64,000 bases of DNA, taken from positions 62,001 through 126,000 of the forward strand of contig CAZQVN010000001.1 in NCBI GenBank assembly GCA_964596775.1. Direction: 5' to 3'. Shown here in pieces: positions 24,785 to 32,780 of the stretch. Within the stretch, counting starts at the first letter, position 1. Each line of letters starts with the position of its first letter. The notes beneath the pieces are model-generated. The model had not been told where the DNA came from and searched no databases. It saw only the letters and a program-made list of their open reading frames with translations. A program made the translations under genes and the position numbers. Source of the stretch: CAZQVN01 sp964596775 (GTDB lineage Bacteria > Eisenbacteria > RBG-16-71-46 > JABDJR01 > JAWXBZ01).

Positions 24785-25894
24785 TTGACGGTTTCCCTGT
24801 CATCGGAGCAGAAGCGGGCATCCAGACCCCCGGCGCAACCGGCCGTGTCCGTCATCATTCCGGTCCGGAACGGGGCGCACTATCTCCGGCGCACGCTCCC
24901 CGCCCTGCGCAGGGAACTCCCCGCCCACTGGGAAATCATCGTCGTTGACGATTCCTCCACGGACGATTCCGTAGCCGTCGCCGCGCCGCTGGCCGATTTC
25001 GTGGTGCCGAGCGGGCATGTCCGGAGCGCCCCGGCGGCGCGCAACGCCGGCGCCCGCAAGGCGTCCGGCGATGTTCTCGTGTTTCTCGACGCGGACATTC
25101 TCGTGACGCGCCACGCACTCCTCGAACTGGTGCGCGCGCTGGAAAAACCGGGCACCGCGTGCACGTTCGGGATGTACTCGGAAGGTCGTCACCTCAAGAC
25201 CCTGGGGGGCCGGTTCAAGAACGTGTGGGTCCGCCACACCTACCTGGCGGCTCCGAAGCGCACGCGCTGGATGAACACCGCCCTCACGGCCATCCGGACT
25301 TCCGATTTCTGGTCCGTGGGGGGGTACGATTTCAAGGACGACTGGATCCGCGGAGGCAACGACATCGACTTCGGGCGCATCGTGTCCGAGCGCGTCGGCG
25401 ACGTGGTCCTGCTGCACGACGTCGACTGCGATCATCTCAAGGAGATGAGCCTGTTCGGACTCATGGCCAACGACTTCAACCGGACGCGCGGGTTCTTCCG
25501 GCTGTCCGTGGAGTCCCGCGAACTCCGCAACGTGACCCGCACCCGGTCCTTCGGCAACATCCCCCTTGGCTTCATGGGAGGCGTGGTGACGGCCGGCCTG
25601 TTCATGGGGGGACTGGCGCTGGCGCCGTTCGCGCGGACACCGGGACTGAGCCTTGCCGCCGCCGGGGCAATCGGCAACACGCTGCTCGGAGCGGGGTTCT
25701 TCCGCTACGCCCTGCCCCGGCTCGGCCGGTGGGCTCCGCTGGCGCCCGCGGTCCTGCTCATCGACCAGTGCGCCTGTTTCTGGGGGCTCTGCGTCGAGTC
25801 CCTTGTGCTGATGACCCGGCCGCTGAAGTCGGCCGATCCGTCCATGCCGGAAATCCGCGCGGGCGCCGTTTCGAACTCCGAAGCGGACTCGTGA
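24785..25894 (+). CDS. Family 2 glycosyltransferase with membrane segments
   Basis: A TTG start at 24785 is chosen because GAGG lies 8 bases upstream and the domain begins soon after. The 369-aa protein has a GT2 domain: VSVIIPVRNGAHYL, IIVVDDSSTDDS, the DXD-type motif in VLVFLDADILV, RTSDFWSVGGYDFKDD and the C-terminal loop WIRGGNDIDFG. Hydrophobic helices (about residues 255-340) probably anchor it in the inner membrane. It likely transfers a nucleotide-sugar to an envelope glycan or lipid. Its last bases overlap the sulfatase-like gene (GTGA), so they are coupled. Confidence 0.88.
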   Translation: MTVSLSSEQKRASRPPAQPAVSVIIPVRNGAHYLRRTLPALRRELPAHWEIIVVDDSSTDDSVAVAAPLADFVVPSGHVRSAPAARNAGARKASGDVLVFLDADILVTRHALLELVRALEKPGTACTFGMYSEGRHLKTLGGRFKNVWVRHTYLAAPKRTRWMNTALTAIRTSDFWSVGGYDFKDDWIRGGNDIDFGRIVSERVGDVVLLHDVDCDHLKEMSLFGLMANDFNRTRGFFRLSVESRELRNVTRTRSFGNIPLGFMGGVVTAGLFMGGLALAPFARTPGLSLAAAGAIGNTLLGAGFFRYALPRLGRWAPLAPAVLLIDQCACFWGLCVESLVLMTRPLKSADPSMPEIRAGAVSNSEADS

Positions 25895-27255
25895 AGGGTC
25901 GATCCTCCGTTCTCCCCGCGGCCGCACTCCTTCTTCTCGCCGTTCTCGTGACGCCCCCGGCTGCCCGGGCCGACGCGAATCGTCCATCCATCCTGCTCAT
26001 CACCATCGACACGCTGCGACCGGACCGCCTCGGTTTCCACGGCGCGGCGCGCCCGACGTCGCCGTTCCTGGATTCCCTGGCCGCGGAGTCGACGGTTTTC
26101 GACAACGCCTACAGCACCTCTTCGTGGACCGTCCCCTCGACCGTGTCGATGATGACCGGTGTGTATCCCACCTCGCACGGTGTCGTGCACGGCGCGGTCA
26201 CCCGGGGGGTCCTCACGCTGCAGGAGCAGATTCCGGCATCGCTGACCGTGCTTCCGGAGGAACTCAGGAAACTCGGGTACCGCACGTACGGCGTCACCGC
26301 CAACCATCACCTCGCCGATGATCTCGGTTTCGGGCGGGGGTTCGATCGGTACGTCTGCCTGGGCTTTGCCACTGCGGACAAGGTGAACGCGTCCGTCCTG
26401 GAATGGAAAAGGGAGATCGTTTCGGGGAAGGGGCCGTTCTTCCTGTGGATCCACTACTTCGACCCGCACCGCGTGTACTTTGCCCGGGCCCCCTGGGTCC
26501 ACGATTTCCTCCCCGGCACCAGCGGCGAGGAAATCGACCAGATCGTCCGGATGCAGGACCAGTGGCCGCGGATGACGAAGCACCTCCGCTCCCGCCCTCA
26601 TGTCATCGATATTGCCTTCGGCCTCTACGACTCGGAGATCCGCTACCTGGACGAACACATCCGGTCGCTGTACGCCGCTCTCCCCCTGGACAGCGCCTGG
26701 ACCATGATCACCGCCGACCATGGCGAGGAATTTCTCGAGCACGGCGACCTCGGTCATTCGCACAACCTGTACAACCAGACGATGCGGATACCGATGCTGA
26801 TCCGCCCGCCGGGCGGCGGCGAGGGGCGCCGCATCCCCGAACCGGTCAGCCTCGTCGACTGCCCCCCCACGATTCTCGCCGTGGCGGGAGGCACCGTGCC
26901 CCGGAGCTGGCAGGGAATCGACCTGGAGGGCGCCGACGACGCCAGAAAGAATCGATCGTTCATCGCCGCCGAGCTGGACCGGCTCCCCGAGCACTCCGGT
27001 CTCCGGGCGATCGTCAGCGGACGCTGGAAACTGATCACCCGGCTCGGAACGTCATGGTCCGAGCTGTACGACCTCGGGGAGGATCCCGGCGAAAAGACGA
27101 ACCGCTCCGCGGACGACCGGCCGAGATCGCAGCAGCTGCAGCAGAACCTCCTGCGCTACCTGCGATCGCTGCCCATGCCGCCGTCCGCCGTCCAGGTTCG
27201 CCCCACGGACAAGGACACCGAGGAGAAGCTGCGGCGGCTCGGATACATTCACTGA
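25891..27255 (+). CDS. Sulfatase-fold hydrolase with Thr in place of the formylglycine Cys/Ser
   Basis: This 454-aa exported protein starts at a GTG overlapping the previous stop and has a signal peptide (VLPAAALLLLAVLVTPPAARA). It is an alkaline-phosphatase-superfamily protein: SILLITIDTLRPDRLGFHG, TADHGEEFLEHGDLGHSHN, and IPMLIRPPG near the end. At the site where sulfatases have C/S-x-P-x-R it reads TVPST. The formylglycine consensus is thus absent and the Thr may be the nucleophile, as in phosphoethanolamine and phosphoglycerol transferases. It is therefore more likely a phospho-transferase or -hydrolase acting on envelope glycans or lipids. It converges on the 27249-29312 gene with a 7-base overlap. 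Confidence 0.83.
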   Translation: MKGRSSVLPAAALLLLAVLVTPPAARADANRPSILLITIDTLRPDRLGFHGAARPTSPFLDSLAAESTVFDNAYSTSSWTVPSTVSMMTGVYPTSHGVVHGAVTRGVLTLQEQIPASLTVLPEELRKLGYRTYGVTANHHLADDLGFGRGFDRYVCLGFATADKVNASVLEWKREIVSGKGPFFLWIHYFDPHRVYFARAPWVHDFLPGTSGEEIDQIVRMQDQWPRMTKHLRSRPHVIDIAFGLYDSEIRYLDEHIRSLYAALPLDSAWTMITADHGEEFLEHGDLGHSHNLYNQTMRIPMLIRPPGGGEGRRIPEPVSLVDCPPTILAVAGGTVPRSWQGIDLEGADDARKNRSFIAAELDRLPEHSGLRAIVSGRWKLITRLGTSWSELYDLGEDPGEKTNRSADDRPRSQQLQQNLLRYLRSLPMPPSAVQVRPTDKDTEEKLRRLGYIH

Positions 27256-29312
27256 GCGGTCAGCAGGCTGTCGAGGTGAGTGAAATCCCGGTAGGCCGCT
27301 TCGCCCGGTTTGACCAGAGGTCGGGCGGACTCCAGCATGGCTCTCGCGTCCCGCTCGCGACCGAGCATGGCCAGCGTCCGGGTCCGGTGCACCCGCGGCA
27401 GCGGCGCGTCCGGAAACAGGACGATTGCCCTGTTCAGGACGGAATCGGCCAGGTCGAACGCGTTCAACCCGTTCAGGATGTTCCCGAGCTCCGTCATGGC
27501 CGTGCGGTCGTCCGGACGTTCGGTGAGAGCCCGGTGCATGGCCACCACGGATCGCTCCAGCTGGCCGGCGGCCAGGTAGGACTGGCCCGCGCGGAGCGTG
27601 TGCGTGTACGTGGGCCAGTGCTTGTAGGCCCGGTCGTAGGCCCGGCCGGCCAGCGCAAACTGGCCGATGTAGAACAGCCTGTCCCCCATCGCCGCGTGAA
27701 AATCGCCGGCGACGATCGGCTCCAGCTCCGGCCGCCCGTCCACGATGGCGAGATGACGCTGCGCGGCGCGCTCGATATCCGTCTGCAGCCCCAGCCAGGG
27801 GGCGAGGAAGAAGAGCGAGATCAGGGCGGTGCCGACGAGGATCCTCGCCACGGCGGGGTCTCCGACCCGCGGCTTCGGATCGTCCGGATGCGACCCCGCG
27901 ATCGCGGCGGCGCGGGTCCGGCGTTCCTCGACCCACAGGGCCAGTGCGGTGGCCGCCATGGCGGTCATGCCGATCCCGGTGACCGCAAAGAGATCCCAGT
28001 CGCGAACCGCGCCCAGCACCGTGCGCAGGAACATCCGGAGCAGGAGAACGCCGAACGTCCCCGCCGCGGCCACCAGGACCGGAAAGGTCCGGAGCGCGCG
28101 CCGGCCGCTCCGTGTCAGCGCCAGTGACAGGAGAACGACCAGCGCCGGTGCCGCGGTCAGCCAGATGTGATTCGCCACGTCCGCCCAGTGTTCGGGAGAA
28201 GCGGTCGAATAGAGCCGGGACCAGTGCGGGGTTTTCAGGATGTTTCGGATGACGTTCTCGAGCAGGCTTCCGTAGTTCTGCGGTGCAAGGAACTGGACCG
28301 GCGACTGGTGGGATCGCCAGGCCGGCCAGATCTGGAAAACCACGTAGAGCGCAACCGTCAACACCACCGCCGCACCGAGGATCACCCCCAGCCGGCGACG
28401 GGCTGTGCGGGGGTTCGCCCGAACGAGCAGCAGAAGAAATGCCGGCAGCACCGTGGCCCCGAAAGGATGCGCCGCCAGGGCAAGGACGGCCGGAACCGCA
28501 AGGATCCAGACGTTCCTGCGCTTTTCGGCCACGTCGAAAGCCAGGAGGAAAAAGAGCATGAGCGGGGCGGCCACGAGCGCGTAGGCCTCGACGTATCCGA
28601 AGTAGAGCTGCATGGACGGCTGCAGGAAAACGAGGGCGCCGAGCGCCACCGCCGAAGCCGGGCTGACGGACCGGGCCCGCCGCGCCAGAATCCAGACAGC
28701 GATCCCCATGAACAGCGCCCCGACCAGCGTGGAGAGAAAGCCCGCCTCGGCGAGCGTCGGAATGGTGCGACTCCCGCGGAGGAGCGTGGTGAGTTCCGTT
28801 TCAAGAATGTTGTACAGGGCGGCCCGCGGCGCCGGAGGTTCGTTCCGCGCCAGGTGAATCACGATATGGGTGCCGTCCCCGAGAAGGAAGCTGCGGGCTC
28901 TCAGGAGGTGGAACAGGGCGCCGCCGGTGACCGCGGCGAGGCCGCCCCACAGGGCCGGCGACCCGGGCAGGGCCGGCGGCGATCCGGAATCGTCGGGGCT
29001 GTCGCCCTCCGGTTCCACGGCAGCGCTGGACGATGCGCGCGGCAGGAAGCAGACGGCCGCGATCGCGGCCAGAAACAGGAGAATCCAGGCCACCCGGGCC
29101 GGCACCGGGTAGAAGCCGCCCAGGTTCACCCCCCACAGCCAGTTGGTGTGGGGCAGGAAGGCGGCCGCGGCGGAAACGAGAACGAAGACGGACGCGACGA
29201 GGCAGAACCGGTTCACGAGATCGAAACCGGAACCCGTATCGATCTCCGCAGCGGCCATACTGGCCCTGGGCGCCGACTTCTTCTGTTGCCTTTTCCGGGA
29301 TGAGGATTTCAC
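27249..29312 (-). CDS. Polytopic membrane protein with C-terminal TPR-like domain
   Basis: This 687-aa protein has a basic N-terminus (RKRQQKKS) and about 11-12 transmembrane helices up to residue 500. A soluble TPR-like region follows (RLFYIGQFALAGRAYDRAYKHW, AGQSYLAAGQLERSVVAMHRAL, LGNILNGLNAFDLADSVLNRAI). LGDGTHIVIHLARNEPPAPRAALYNILE and QLYFGYVEAYALVAAPLML recall GT-C glycosyltransferase-type membrane proteins, but no certain DxD or catalytic motif is visible. I infer an envelope glycan or lipid protein. GTG start at 29312; an ATG at 29258 is an alternative. Confidence 0.65.
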   Translation of the reverse strand: MKSSSRKRQQKKSAPRASMAAAEIDTGSGFDLVNRFCLVASVFVLVSAAAAFLPHTNWLWGVNLGGFYPVPARVAWILLFLAAIAAVCFLPRASSSAAVEPEGDSPDDSGSPPALPGSPALWGGLAAVTGGALFHLLRARSFLLGDGTHIVIHLARNEPPAPRAALYNILETELTTLLRGSRTIPTLAEAGFLSTLVGALFMGIAVWILARRARSVSPASAVALGALVFLQPSMQLYFGYVEAYALVAAPLMLFFLLAFDVAEKRRNVWILAVPAVLALAAHPFGATVLPAFLLLLVRANPRTARRRLGVILGAAVVLTVALYVVFQIWPAWRSHQSPVQFLAPQNYGSLLENVIRNILKTPHWSRLYSTASPEHWADVANHIWLTAAPALVVLLSLALTRSGRRALRTFPVLVAAAGTFGVLLLRMFLRTVLGAVRDWDLFAVTGIGMTAMAATALALWVEERRTRAAAIAGSHPDDPKPRVGDPAVARILVGTALISLFFLAPWLGLQTDIERAAQRHLAIVDGRPELEPIVAGDFHAAMGDRLFYIGQFALAGRAYDRAYKHWPTYTHTLRAGQSYLAAGQLERSVVAMHRALTERPDDRTAMTELGNILNGLNAFDLADSVLNRAIVLFPDAPLPRVHRTRTLAMLGRERDARAMLESARPLVKPGEAAYRDFTHLDSLLTAQ

Positions 29313-29634
29313 GCGGGTGAGAGGAGAAGCGAACCGGGATCCGGTGTCAAGGTCCCCCGGAAAAATGCCCCAGGATCGGTCGACGCGACGGCGGGCAGGG
29401 TGAGCGGGAACCGGGTGATCCTGTCAGGGGCACCCCGCAAAAAGTGTCAACCGCACCGACAGGCTTCCAGAAAAAGGCGGCGCGAGTGACGGAGTTCGCT
29501 TCAATTCTAACCCCTTCTGATGTATACGGCTACGTCCCTTGCGCCAAGGGCCGCGGGTCGACGAAATTTACAGTGAATCGTACTTTCAGCGTGGTACACT
29601 CAAGTCCTACCAGGGGGTAACGAGTGAGACTCAT
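29313..29634. other. Intergenic region of about 320 bases
   Basis: No gene is supported. The 29539-29634 part is in frame with the regulator gene, but its third codon positions are much less GC-rich than real genes here. A weak promoter-like pair, TTCAAT and TATACG 17 bases apart, lies at about 29501-29535 on the plus strand. Confidence 0.35.
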
Positions 29635-30390
29635 GTGGATTCCATCGAGAAAAAGACGCTCGTAGAGGCTCTGATCAGCTACGGCCTGAACGAGTACGAG
29701 GCAAAAGCGTACCTGGCCCTGCTCCAGTTCGGCCCTGCCGTGGCCGGTGAAATCTCCCGCCGTTCCGGAATCCCCCGGCCCCGCGTTTACGACACGCTGC
29801 AAAGACTGATCGATGTCGCCCTCGTGTCGGAAAGCGACGGAAACCCGAAAAGCTATGCCCCGCTCCCTCTCGACGATTTCCTTCGCAACATGGCGGCTCT
29901 CTTCCGTCGCCGGCAGGAACTCCTCAAGAACAGCCTCAATACGCCGCGCCACGACGACACGAAAGCCGGCGTCTTTCACCTCTTCGACGAGGCCAGGATC
30001 AAGGAACGGATGCAGGATCTCATTTCCGAGGCGGCAGCTTCCCTGGACATCTCCATTCCGTCCCAGGATCTCGACGACATAAAGGTCGCGCTGGACCGTG
30101 CCGCCACCCGGGGAGTTGAACTGAGCGGTTTCCTGTTCGGGCGCCCCGACTCGGCGACCTTCGCCCGGCTGACCTCCGTCTCCATGGACCAGTGCAGAAC
30201 GGAAAACGGCGGGCGTCGGTTTCTCCTGTGCCGGGACGGCGAGGAGCTGCTGGTCGGGCACCTCGGGGGTACAAGTCGCTCCCACGCCATAACGACCCGA
30301 AGCCGGCTGTTGATCGAGGAACTGACCCGGTCCCGGGGATCAAGGATCGCTCAGGACAGTTCCAGGCTCACGCACCTCGCAAAGAGCTAG
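29635..30390 (+). CDS. TrmB family transcriptional regulator
   Basis: This 251-aa protein has an N-terminal winged helix-turn-helix of the TrmB type: LVEALISYGLNEYEAKAYLALLQFG, then AGEISRRSGIPRPRVYDTLQRL as the recognition region. A dimerisation helix (FRRRQELLKNSLNTPR) and a C-terminal sensor domain of the PLD-like/TrmB_C kind (AAASLDISIPSQDLDDIK, GGRRFLLCRDGEELLVGHL) follow. TrmB proteins repress or activate sugar-transport genes in response to sugars, but here no target is clear. I use the GTG at 29635; it has only weak Shine-Dalgarno signal. A longer start at 29539 cannot be excluded. Its stop overlaps the convergent subtilisin gene by 4 bases (CTAG). Confidence 0.85.
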   Translation: MDSIEKKTLVEALISYGLNEYEAKAYLALLQFGPAVAGEISRRSGIPRPRVYDTLQRLIDVALVSESDGNPKSYAPLPLDDFLRNMAALFRRRQELLKNSLNTPRHDDTKAGVFHLFDEARIKERMQDLISEAAASLDISIPSQDLDDIKVALDRAATRGVELSGFLFGRPDSATFARLTSVSMDQCRTENGGRRFLLCRDGEELLVGHLGGTSRSHAITTRSRLLIEELTRSRGSRIAQDSSRLTHLAKS

Positions 30391-32630
30391 CGCGTGATCG
30401 TGACCTTGACGGTTGAGCGCTCCGCGCCGTCCTCGAGGCTCACGAAGTAGACCCCCGCCGCCAGCGGCCGTCCCAGGTCGTCGCGGCCGTCCCACGACAG
30501 TTCTTCCTCGAGGCCCGAGGCACCGCGTCCTCCGGCCGCCAGCGTGCGGACATGCCGCCCCCCCATGTCGAACACATCCACCGACCACCCGCGGAAACCA
30601 CCCTCCGGAGCGGCAGGCACCCGGAAACGGAATCGGGTGACGCCCCGGAACGGGTTCGGCCCGGTCGCGGACAGCCGCGGTCCCGCGGTTCCGGCGTCGG
30701 GTTCGAAAGCGGAGGCGGTGGCCGACACCTGCAGGCGCGAAGGCATGTAGGCCGCCCGTTTCCATCCGGCTTGATTCTCGGCGATGACGGTCCAGTGATA
30801 CGTCTGCCCCGGAGTGAGATAGGCTACCGGGAACCAGGTCGTGTCCTGCCCGGCGCTGAACGTGTCCACCACCGCAAACGTGGAATCCGTGCCCAGCAGC
30901 ACGGAGTAGAGGATGGTGTCCCCCGCCGCGCCGGCCAGAGACCGCTCCCAGCGGAACTGGGGCGCCGCGGTCGGGACCGTCGTTCCCCGGGCGGGAGAGA
31001 TCAGCGCAAACGGCAGTGAGACGAGCGGAGGAGACTTGGCGGCCTGCTCGGCGGCCGCGGCGGCGTTGACCAGTCCGTAACCGGTGATGTTGTCCGGTGC
31101 CCCGGGATGACTCGCGGAAGTGATGAGCGCCTGGCGCACGTCGAAGCCGGACCAGCCGGGATGGGCCTCGAGAAGCAGCCCCACGGCCCCCGCGGTCATC
31201 GGGGTCGAAAAGGACGTCCCGCTGGAATGGGTGAAGAAACCGTTGGCGGAAGCCACCATGTTGAACACGCCGCGGGCCACGACTTCCGGCTTGATCCGCC
31301 CGTCCGAGGTGGGACCCCGCGAGGAAAAGCCGGCCACGTTGCCGAGGGAGTCCACGGCGCCGACCGCGATCACCGAGTCGGCGTCCGCCGGAGACCCCAG
31401 GGTCCCCGAGGACGGACCCGAATTGCCGATCGCGTTGAGAACGGCCATCCCCCTGGCCACTGCGATGTCCACCGCCTGGCTCAAGGGGATCGTGTCGCCA
31501 TCGAGATCGGCGTAGGTATGATCGCCGATTCCGCCGTCGAACGTGAGGTAGATGAGGGACGCGGTGGCCACATCGGCGCCGAGCGAGTCGGCCCACTCGA
31601 GGGCCGCGATGTAGTGATCCTCCTCCACGGGCGTCTCGGACCGGATGTCTTCCGTCTTGGCGAGGAGAATCTCCGATTCGAACGCGCCGCCGATGATCGC
31701 GCCGGGCTTGAGCGCACCCACGTTGCTCCAGGTGGAAGTCCCGTGATTCCAGGCGGCGGGATGATCGACGGGTTCGTTGTCGACGTCGCCGTCGCCGAAC
31801 ACGAAATCGCGCTCGGCAATCAGCCGGCGCCCCTTGAATGCGATGTGGTTCGTTCGAAAGCCGGTGTCGAGAATGCAGATGCGGACACCGGCCCCCGTGT
31901 ACCCCTGCCGGTGCAGGTTCATGATTCCGATCTGGGCATTCTGGCTGAAGGACGGGCCGTAGTGGAGCGCCTCTTCGGCGGGGTATGCGGTGGCCGGCGA
32001 CACGCCGCCCCCGGGCCCCTTCCAGTCCAGCTGAACCGCCGCGCCGGGCCGGGTCACCCCGTGTTCGATCGGCTCAACGCCCGGATCGAGATACCCCTCC
32101 TCGATCAGCCGGCCCGGGTCGGATCTCCGGAACCGATGAACGATGTCCACCTTCCGGACGAACGGAAGGGCGGCGATCTCCGGGATCGCGGACGCGGGCA
32201 CCGCGACGCTGACGGCATTCAGCCACCGGGATGTGTGCCGCACGGACAGATCGGGTCGCGCGAGCCGGCCCAGGTACTCCGACGAAACCGGGAGGTCGCG
32301 GGCGTCGGGCATCAGCCCGCGAAGCCGGCGGCGCTCCGAACGCGGCTCCAGCCGCGCCACGGCCGCGCTTTCATCCGCAATCCCCTTGTCGTGAAAATAG
32401 ATCCAGAGCACGCACTCCTCGTGTGGCGCTCTGCCGAGGAGCGCTGCCGCCCGAGGGGAGACAATGCCCGCCCGCTGTGGAAACGCCCGATCCGTCCGCG
32501 GCGGGGAGTACACCGGCTCGGCGGACGGGACACCGGCCGGACGGGCGTCGAGAAGGGACGGATGGCCGGTCAGGGCCAGGATCCCGATCAGGATCAGGGC
32601 TCGGGACGTGGTGCGGAGCTTCTGAGGCAT
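30387..32630 (-). CDS. Secreted subtilisin-like (S8) serine protease with C-terminal sorting-type domain
   Basis: This 747-aa protein has a signal peptide and a propeptide-like region to about residue 165, then an S8 catalytic domain. The triad is D255 (ICILDTGF), H296 (WNHGTST) and S473 (SSGTSFSTPM), with the oxyanion Asn in NAIGNSGP. A linker and an FN3-like domain (about 540-640) lead to a FlgD/T9SS-type end (LSATGPNPFRGVT, VDVFDMGGRHVRTL, SWDGRDDLGRPLAAGVYFV). HGT is followed by STW instead of the usual HVAG. It is probably exported to the surface, with outer-membrane protein genes nearby. Its promoter region has a TATAAT at 32691-32686. Confidence 0.9.
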   Translation of the reverse strand: MPQKLRTTSRALILIGILALTGHPSLLDARPAGVPSAEPVYSPPRTDRAFPQRAGIVSPRAAALLGRAPHEECVLWIYFHDKGIADESAAVARLEPRSERRRLRGLMPDARDLPVSSEYLGRLARPDLSVRHTSRWLNAVSVAVPASAIPEIAALPFVRKVDIVHRFRRSDPGRLIEEGYLDPGVEPIEHGVTRPGAAVQLDWKGPGGGVSPATAYPAEEALHYGPSFSQNAQIGIMNLHRQGYTGAGVRICILDTGFRTNHIAFKGRRLIAERDFVFGDGDVDNEPVDHPAAWNHGTSTWSNVGALKPGAIIGGAFESEILLAKTEDIRSETPVEEDHYIAALEWADSLGADVATASLIYLTFDGGIGDHTYADLDGDTIPLSQAVDIAVARGMAVLNAIGNSGPSSGTLGSPADADSVIAVGAVDSLGNVAGFSSRGPTSDGRIKPEVVARGVFNMVASANGFFTHSSGTSFSTPMTAGAVGLLLEAHPGWSGFDVRQALITSASHPGAPDNITGYGLVNAAAAAEQAAKSPPLVSLPFALISPARGTTVPTAAPQFRWERSLAGAAGDTILYSVLLGTDSTFAVVDTFSAGQDTTWFPVAYLTPGQTYHWTVIAENQAGWKRAAYMPSRLQVSATASAFEPDAGTAGPRLSATGPNPFRGVTRFRFRVPAAPEGGFRGWSVDVFDMGGRHVRTLAAGGRGASGLEEELSWDGRDDLGRPLAAGVYFVSLEDGAERSTVKVTITR

Positions 32631-32685
32631 GAATCACTCCCGGACGATGTCCTTGCAGACAGGTGAGATGAAGCGCGTCTCCATG

Positions 32686-32691
32686 ATTATA
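32686..32691 (-). promoter_or_regulatory. Candidate -10 element (TATAAT) for the subtilisin gene
   Basis: A perfect TATAAT (minus strand) with a predicted start about 49 bases before the ATG. The -35 is weak, so the call is tentative. Confidence 0.4.
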
Positions 32692-32727
32692 AGGTACCGG
32701 GGGCGCAAACCGGTCTCGGGAAAAACG

Positions 32728-32761
32728 CAAAAAAACGCCGGCCCCCGGGAGAGGGCCGGCG
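32728..32761 (-). terminator. Rho-independent terminator of the outer-membrane protein gene
   Basis: A perfect 9-bp stem (32753-32761 with 32736-32744), an 8-nt loop and seven T residues lie on the minus strand downstream of the 32781-34397 gene. Confidence 0.85.
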
Positions 32762-32780
32762 AAACCGATCCGGGATAACC

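Noticed and set aside
29539..29634. A longer TrmB regulator starting at a TTG
   Set aside because: Third-position GC in this part is near half, far below real genes here, and the residues are not part of the family domain.
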